Of a stretch of DNA of 64,000 nt, positions 57,832-64,000 are shown piece by piece. This stretch comes from Dryomyza anilis (taxonomy: Eukaryota; Arthropoda; Insecta; Diptera; Dryomyzidae): assembly GCA_951804985.1 (NCBI GenBank), contig OX638135.1, forward strand, positions 72,383,695 to 72,447,694, written 5' to 3'. Under the pieces are notes generated by a model. The model saw only the letters and a list, made by a program, of their open reading frames with translations, was not told the DNA's origin and did not search any database. The position numbers and the translations under genes were made by a program. The stretch's first letter is position 1. Each line of letters begins with the position of its first letter.

Positions 57832-58682
57832 AAGTCGATTGCGTTCGAGAAGAATTTGTGATGATCGAAATGGTGACATATGTAACATGGCTGAAATAGT
57901 TGCGTTGGTGGCTCATAATGCACCAGAAGAACCCAGAACTTATGAGGAGGCCATATTATCAAAAAACAAGAATCAGTGGAGTTGCGAAATGAAAGACGAG
58001 TTGTACTCGTTGGAAGCGTTTTTATACGGTGATTTGGACAAGGACGTCTACATGCGACAGAAATCAATCAAAGAAATATAAGTTTACAGAATCACGTGCT
58101 GACTCTTGCGTGTTTATATGTAAACAAATGCATATGATTTTAACTATATATGTAGATGATGGTCTCATTACTGCAACATCTGAAGTTCACATCAAATCAT
58201 TAATTATTTACAAAAAGAATTTGAAATAAAGGTGATCAATGCGGAATGCTTTCTTGGGTTGGAGATAAAAAGGTGATGGTGATAAACTTACAAGACGACC
58301 TACTTCTGGACATGTTTTCATTTATAGATCTGGTGTAAAAAGTTGGTGTTCGGAAAGGCAAAAGTCAGTTGCATTGTCAACTACCGAGTCCGAATATATT
58401 GCTGCCTCTTGAGCTATGAAAGAACTTGTATGGTTGCAACGTTTAATTGGAGAATTGACTGGATGTGTTTTTGTAATAGATTTCAATATGGACAAACAAA
58501 GCGCTATTCGATTGATTAAGATTCCTGAATACCACAAACGCATAAAACATATTGAAGTGCGCTATCATTTTATTAGAGAAAAGTATGAAGAAAATTTGTT
58601 TGCCTTAATTACGTTCCATCAGATGAGCAGTTGGCGGATGTGTTTACAAATGCATTACCACGAACTCGTTTTGAAATTTTAA
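57752..58682 (+). pseudogene. Copia reverse transcriptase and RNase H fragments
   Basis: Fragments in family order: the linker TYEEAILSKNKNQWSCEMKDE (about 57940-58000, a match to the segment before copia RT); FLYGDLDKDVYMRQ; then, after a deletion of the RT fingers/palm, ESRADSCVF and the catalytic YVDD motif (about 58151-58162); ECFLGLEIK; and, after a second deletion, RNase H with ALSTTESEYIAAS, an in-frame stop at about 58411, KELVWLQRLIGEL and IRLIK...RIKHIEVRYHFIRE. The terminal frame stops at 58680-58682. The protein cannot be active. Confidence 0.82.
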
Positions 58683-58737
58683 GAGAGTTGTGAAATATTA
58701 TAAAAATTAAAGTTTTTTTTTAATATATAGCTCTAAC

Positions 58738-58749
58738 AAAAAGTGGGAG
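58738..58749 (+). other. Copia polypurine tract
   Basis: AAAAAGTGGGAG directly precedes the 3' LTR, the usual copia arrangement. Confidence 0.75.
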
Positions 58750-58944
58750 TATTAAAATAATTTGTTAGTGCTTTACTTTATTATAAAATACTTTGCTAAT
58801 ATGATCTTTTAGTCATAGAAATATTTGATTTAGTTTTAATATTTTTCAAATAAAATTTTCTCATTCGTGTTCAAATATCATTTCTACAACATCGTTTTTT
58901 CTTTGAAATCATTTTATAAGTTCTTCCAAGCAATATCTTCAAAA
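58750..58944 (+). repeat. Copia 3' LTR
   Basis: TATTAAAATAATTTG to TTCAAAA. Matches the 5' LTR over GCTTTACTTTATTATAAAAT and AATATCATTTCTACAAC. Substitutions and one 20-base indel separate the two, so the insertion is not recent. Confidence 0.8.
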
Positions 58945-59150
58945 AACACCAACACCTTGTTTGGCAGTTGTGTTACAGGGTAAGTTCATGAAATAACCTG
59001 TGTAACTTTTGGGACGAATGGGATTGAATAAATATTTACAATGTGTTTCTTGAAGTGATATAAAGCTTGGATTGTGCTCATTAATAAGTAATTGTAACTC
59101 GTTTATAATGTTAATGAAACCGTTTATGTTCCACTGCTCAATTTCAAAGT
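58945..59150 (-). pseudogene. Jockey-like LINE ORF2 endonuclease, upstream fragment
   Basis: Reading down from 59150: EQWNINGF (the conserved Asn motif of AP-endonucleases), LINEHNPSFISLQETH (the catalytic Glu motif QET), then GVGVF immediately before the copia 3' LTR. The rest of the domain resumes at 56239 on the other side of the copia element. The frame is open across this piece. Confidence 0.75.
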
Positions 59151-59880
59151 CCTGTATTTTTAGGAGGAATGCTCACTTTTGATAAAAACAAATTTACCAA
59201 AGAGAGAATTTGTGTTTTTATTAAAGAGCCTAGATGAACAGCTCTCCGTATAAACATACAATACAATCTGGTCGATAGTGTTGCGTGTTCATTAAAAAAG
59301 CTGTCAGTAATATTATATTGTATGTTATTTACTAACATTGTTACTTGAACGTAAATAATAACTTTTTGTATTAATTGAATTTTTCGTAGTTTGAGGGGAT
59401 AGTGACATATTTGATTCTGGTGGGTTGGTTGTATTATTTATAATTTGTTGTACATTATTTTCATTTGAGTTAAAATTTATGGGAGAGTGTGTATCGTAAT
59501 TATTTGAGAGAGTGAAAGATGTATTTGGAGCGGCGATTTTTTGAGTTTTTTCTTTTTCTGTTGTATTTGAGACTTTTATTAGAGAGCGAGAAGAATTGTT
59601 ATTGGGAGAGAGTATAGTTGGGAGTGAGAGAGTATTGTTGGGAGTGATGACTTGATTTTGAGGTTTAGAATTTTTACTCGGTGACTGAGAGGAGTTGTTT
59701 ATTGTAGAGAGAGATGTCTTGTTAATAGGAGAAGTAACTGGATTTAAACATTCAATATTATTGTTGGTAGACGAAGATGGGATTGAAGTTTGAGTATTCC
59801 TAACTGTGTAGACGAATGAGCTGCGTTGAGGGCGTTGTTTTGTTCTCTACATTTGCGACGAGCTTCACCCATACTACATT
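59151..59880 (-). pseudogene. LINE ORF1/ORF2 linker region, decayed
   Basis: Minus-strand sequence rich in Ser, Thr, Pro, Asn and Gln codons, with GAGAGAGTG-type runs on the plus strand (59500-59640). It lies between the ORF1 knuckle region and the ORF2 endonuclease, where Jockey-like elements usually have a low-complexity ORF1 end. No clean frame survives. Confidence 0.45.
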
Positions 59881-60685
59881 TATCAAGAGTTTTTATTTTT
59901 AAAATTAATTAATTAATTAATTTGGGTATATTTAGGATAGTTTCTGTAGAGGCAGAATGTTCACCAGCACAATTTGCACATAGTACGAGTACATTTCTCT
60001 AGATTGTAAGGCGGAATGTTACAGTAAGAGCAGGCTTGATTGCTATTGCATCAATTCTGTGTGTGGCCCAAAAGTTGTCAATTTTTGCAACGCATAGGGT
60101 TTGGGATTAATTGTGACTTTGTACCATGACACATCTATTATATTTGACAATCTAGAACCATTTGACCAGTGAATTTCGTTTTGCCGTAAATAAAACGTGA
60201 GAATTTGAAAGCTGAAGTTACACCTTGACTTTTCAATTCGTCGACAATTTCTTCTTAAGGCACGTGAGATAATCACATAGTGAACACAGCACCTTTTACA
60301 GAGTTTAGACTATCATGTAGTTTAACAGTAATTGGGCATAAATTAGCAAGTGATTTGATTTTAATAAATTTTTCAGCGGCACGAAAATTACGAGCCAAAA
60401 TGTGTAAAGTACCGTCTCAAAGTTGAGATATGGAATCAATTTCGATGGAGATTGCTTCCAGGCCTTTTTAATTGCATATGGACTTATTTTTGAGAGTGGA
60501 TTAATTGTATCGCTGTACGAAATAAGTACGTATTTTGGATTATTGAGAGGTCCATTTATGGTTGCAAGTGGAGGAAATGGTTGAACTTTTGGATCTGCTT
60601 TCTTTCTTTATGCAGGAATGTTACTAAAATCTATCAGTAGATCGAACTTATTTTTTGACTTATCCGGTGGCTTAGGAGCCATCAT
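59881..60685 (-). pseudogene. LINE ORF1 (gag-like) remnant
   Basis: Begins with ATGATGGCTCCTAAG on the minus strand (60685 down), encoding MMAPKPPDKSKNKFDLLID; stops and shifts follow at once. Frames at 60276-60043 and neighbours retain an RNA-binding-like middle region. A Cys cluster (ACSYC and, further on, KCTRTMCKLC, about 60035-59980) matches a damaged C-terminal zinc-knuckle pair. Same strand and spacing as the ORF2 endonuclease fits a single Jockey-like LINE. Confidence 0.55.
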
Positions 60686-61039
60686 GGCAGAGCTTTATAC
60701 TTGTTATATGTGTTTGTTGCTAGCAACTAATTTGTAAATAAAAGAAAACAGTTGAGTTGGTAGAAATATCACTGTGCAATTGAGAGAGAGAGAACTTTTG
60801 AAGTATTGCTAACGAAAGTATACACACGTCTGATTGCTACGAATGGTAGTCGGAAACTCAACTAAGAGAATAATACGCTTAATTGGTGAATGACAAATGC
60901 GATAATGTACTAATTAATTAAATCCAATTTTAACTATGGTGATGATTTTAATAAATTAGTTAATACTTTTTGTATTAACTAATTTATTATTATTTATTAA
61001 ATTATGCATTAAGTTATATGATATCTATAATTTACAATG
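60686..61039. other. Probable LINE 5' region and AT-rich sequence
   Basis: Upstream (minus-strand sense) of ORF1. It could include a 5' UTR with an internal promoter, but no motif is decisive. ATTAATTAATT-type runs follow (about 60900-61020). No gene seen. Confidence 0.4.
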
Positions 61040-61560
61040 ATTTATTTACTGATGATTTTGAAATCATCCTAAAAACATTTCAATCAACTTTGAATTAAAT
61101 TATGAATTCAGGTGATCACTACAAATTTTTGGATGATTGTTTCATTCTACGCTGTCTACGATAATGAAGACAGGTGATAAATCCTGATGATGTCGATGCT
61201 GATGACGATGGTGGTGATTTCAATCATCTCTGAATTCTACAATGAATACAGGTGATGAACAGATAATGACGATGGTGGCGATTTCAATCAACTATGAATT
61301 CTGTAATGAATTCAGATGATGAACGCTTTGAGGAGTGCTTCAATCTACGTTGAATTCGATAACGAAGAAAGGTGGCGAATGTGATAATTCTGAATATAAT
61401 AAATTTTATGATTTCGATGATGAAGACGATGTGTGCAATTTCGATCAAATCTAAATTCTATAATGTCCAGATTTTACTTCTGATAATGTAATTGCTGAAA
61501 ACCATTGTCCCGATTTCAATAAATTCTGAATTCTAAATTGAAAATTTAGAATTCAATATA
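61040..61560. repeat. Diverged tandem repeat around GATTTCAATCA...TGAATTC
   Basis: The phrase GATGGTGGYGATTTCAATCA followed by TGAATTCTRYAATGAATWCAG recurs at about 61210 and 61274 (64 bp apart). Weaker copies lie near 61075, 61140, 61345, 61435 and 61510. Period is about 60-90 bp with high divergence. Confidence 0.6.
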
Positions 61561-61901
61561 GTTTGCAAGGCACTTCTCTTTTTGTATGTTTTAATGAAAT
61601 ATTTTTTTGTGATGAAGTATGTATATTAAAATGATTCAATTCATTTTTGTAAATCCATGTTGTTGATAATTTGCTTACCGTTTTTGTTGTGACATTGTCT
61701 TTTACAGAATTACCATTAAAGAAATATTAAAATATGTACAAATTCCAAAAGGTGTTAAATACGTTGTTAAATACAGCACATCTTTTTTTATAACAGATGC
61801 AGTCGATTAAAGATAAAGGAAATTGTACATTCTTTTTTTGATGAACTGCTTTGTTGATGATATTGAAAAATATGATTCTTAAACAATAATTTCATAAATT
61901 T
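61561..61901. other. AT-rich sequence, nothing recognised
   Basis: No coding match, repeat or RNA gene seen. Confidence 0.5.
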
Positions 61902-62399
<498 letters not shown>

Positions 62400-62422
62400 T
62401 GTTATAAATCGCAATTATTGCG

Positions 62423-63517
62423 TTAATTATTCTTTGTCAGAACATTTTGATAAACTATGTGCTTGCGCTCTATGGATCGTGTACGCTCGAGTCGGCGAAG
62501 TGTTGTCATGATCGTTGCTGTCTGCATCGCTTGCCACTTGTGTATTGTGTCACACATGTGGCCTACGACGTTTACCAGACTATGTGACTCTCCGAAAGCC
62601 TCGCATATGTTGGCTCGGTCAGCGTCAAAGAGTGGGCAGTATAGTAGGATATGCTTGGCATATTTTATCTCACCGGGACAGCAGGGACAGGACGGGTCGT
62701 CCTCATACTTGAAGCGGTATAGATACTGCTTAAAGCAGCCATGTCCGCTGAGCATCTGCGTTAAGTGGAAATCAAGCTCCCCATGCTTGCGGCTTATCCA
62801 GCTGTTTATGTCTGGGATTAAGGCAAATGTCCATCTGCCTTTGGCCGTCGTTACCCAGCGTTTTTGCCACTCCTCCATGCTACGCTTTCGTTCTTCATCT
62901 TTAGATGAGTTTTCTCCTGCTTTGTATATACGTTGTAGTTCACGTGCCAGTATATCAACTGGCGGCATTGTGGCAATCACACCAATTGCATTATCAGATT
63001 ATCTTATTGCACTCAGGCAATATGTCGCCCAAATTCCTGCAGTATATGTTTGCTTTTAAGTGGCGCCGCCCATACCGGTGTCGCTTACAGCAAAACAGAG
63101 CTTGTTACTTTTGCCAGAAGCTTGCATCTGCTAGAGCATGGTCCACTGATGTTCGCCATTATAAGAGATAGCGCACCGTTGACTCTTGAGGCATTCTCAC
63201 ATACTGCCAGAAGATGGTCCTTAAAGGACATACGCATGTCGATCAGTACCCCTAGATACCGTATGTGAGGTTGAGAGATGATCTCGTGGCTGCCCGATCT
63301 AATTGTGAAGACCTCAAGTTTTTGTCTAGAGCTCCAGAGGACAGCTTCTGTTTTATGCGCTGCCAGTTCCAGATCTGCGCGTTGTAACCACCTCGTTACC
63401 CTGGATATCGCATCGCTGCACGTCATCTCCAGCGTGTGGATATGTTTCGCTACCACCACCAAAGCGATGTCATCCGCATAACCGACCAGAGTGTTATCCG
63501 TGGCTAAATCTACTGTA
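62423..63517 (-). pseudogene. R1-clade LINE ORF2, 5'-truncated and frameshifted
   Basis: Starts within reverse transcriptase at 63517: DLATDNTLVGYADDIAL gives the catalytic YADD (about 63478-63489). The thumb region (TRWLQRADLELAAHKTEAV, RYLGVLID) runs to about 63085. A frameshift of about 100 bases follows, then the C-terminal domain (62980-62423) with MPPVDILARELQRIY, GRWTFALIPDINSW, GELDFHLTQMLSGHGCF and the Cys-Cys-His-Cys knuckle CPCC...AKHILLYC typical of R1-type LINEs. The stop is TAA at 62425-62423. N-terminal endonuclease and RT fingers are absent. Confidence 0.85.
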
Positions 63518-63518
63518 A

Positions 63519-64000
<482 letters not shown>

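Larger units (their letters stand above)
56240..58944 (+). mobile_element. Ty1/copia LTR retrotransposon, decayed
   Basis: Paired LTRs flank gag, protease, integrase, RT and RNase H fragments in copia order. It is inserted in, and splits, the endonuclease domain of a minus-strand LINE. An ACAC-containing stretch occurs at both outer edges (56235-56239 and about 58945-58950), compatible with a target duplication but not clean. Confidence 0.85.

Overview
This window reads as repeat-rich heterochromatin of an animal genome, most likely an insect. The evidence is a strongly AT-rich base composition, short GT-AG introns, and decayed copies of transposon classes common in arthropods: a Polinton/Maverick, hAT, Ty3/gypsy, Ty1/copia, a Jockey-like LINE and an R1-clade LINE. 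I found no intact host gene, no tRNA or rRNA gene and no bacterial-type feature.

Layout. (1) 1-8358: a dead Polinton/Maverick. A B-family DNA polymerase pseudogene lies on + (1209-4939), followed by a convergent retroviral-type integrase pseudogene on - (5409-6325) and a small CCHC-knuckle ORF. AT microsatellites and several short tandem and inverted repeats follow. (2) 8359-56036: a giant composite of about 47.7 kb. Its two ends are inverted copies of one arm: a hairpin-rich module (here called M1) plus ~105-bp tandem repeats carrying the palindrome GGACATGTCC (M2). Inside, a macro-unit is repeated six times: M1, M2, a minus-strand hAT transposase C-terminal remnant, an inverted M2 unit (M4), and an array of a 9-bp satellite (GATCTTTTT and variants). 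The satellite totals about 29 kb, with the last array about 15 kb and broken by a 200-base N gap. (3) 9440-13991, inside macro-unit 1: a deletion-derivative Ty3/gypsy element arranged LTR-body-LTR-body-LTR, with an ATAT target duplication proved by the empty paralogous sites in the other macro-units. (4) 56037-60685: a minus-strand Jockey-like LINE (ORF1 plus the endonuclease part of ORF2), split by a decayed copia element (56240-58944) and cut at its downstream side by the right arm of the giant composite. (5) 60686-64000: diverged repeats and a 5'-truncated R1-clade LINE ORF2 between two ~490-bp direct repeats that are probably R1 tails.

How the parts relate. The nesting gives a relative order: copia went into the LINE, and the gypsy element went into one macro-unit of the composite. 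The simplest reading of the composite is a hAT-derived element with long terminal inverted repeats made of tandem subrepeats (foldback-like), whose internal 9-bp repeat ran away into a satellite and whose M1-M2-hAT-M4-satellite block was then tandemly amplified. Long open frames in the satellite (up to about 1,950 codons) come from a repeat unit whose length is a multiple of three; they are not genes.
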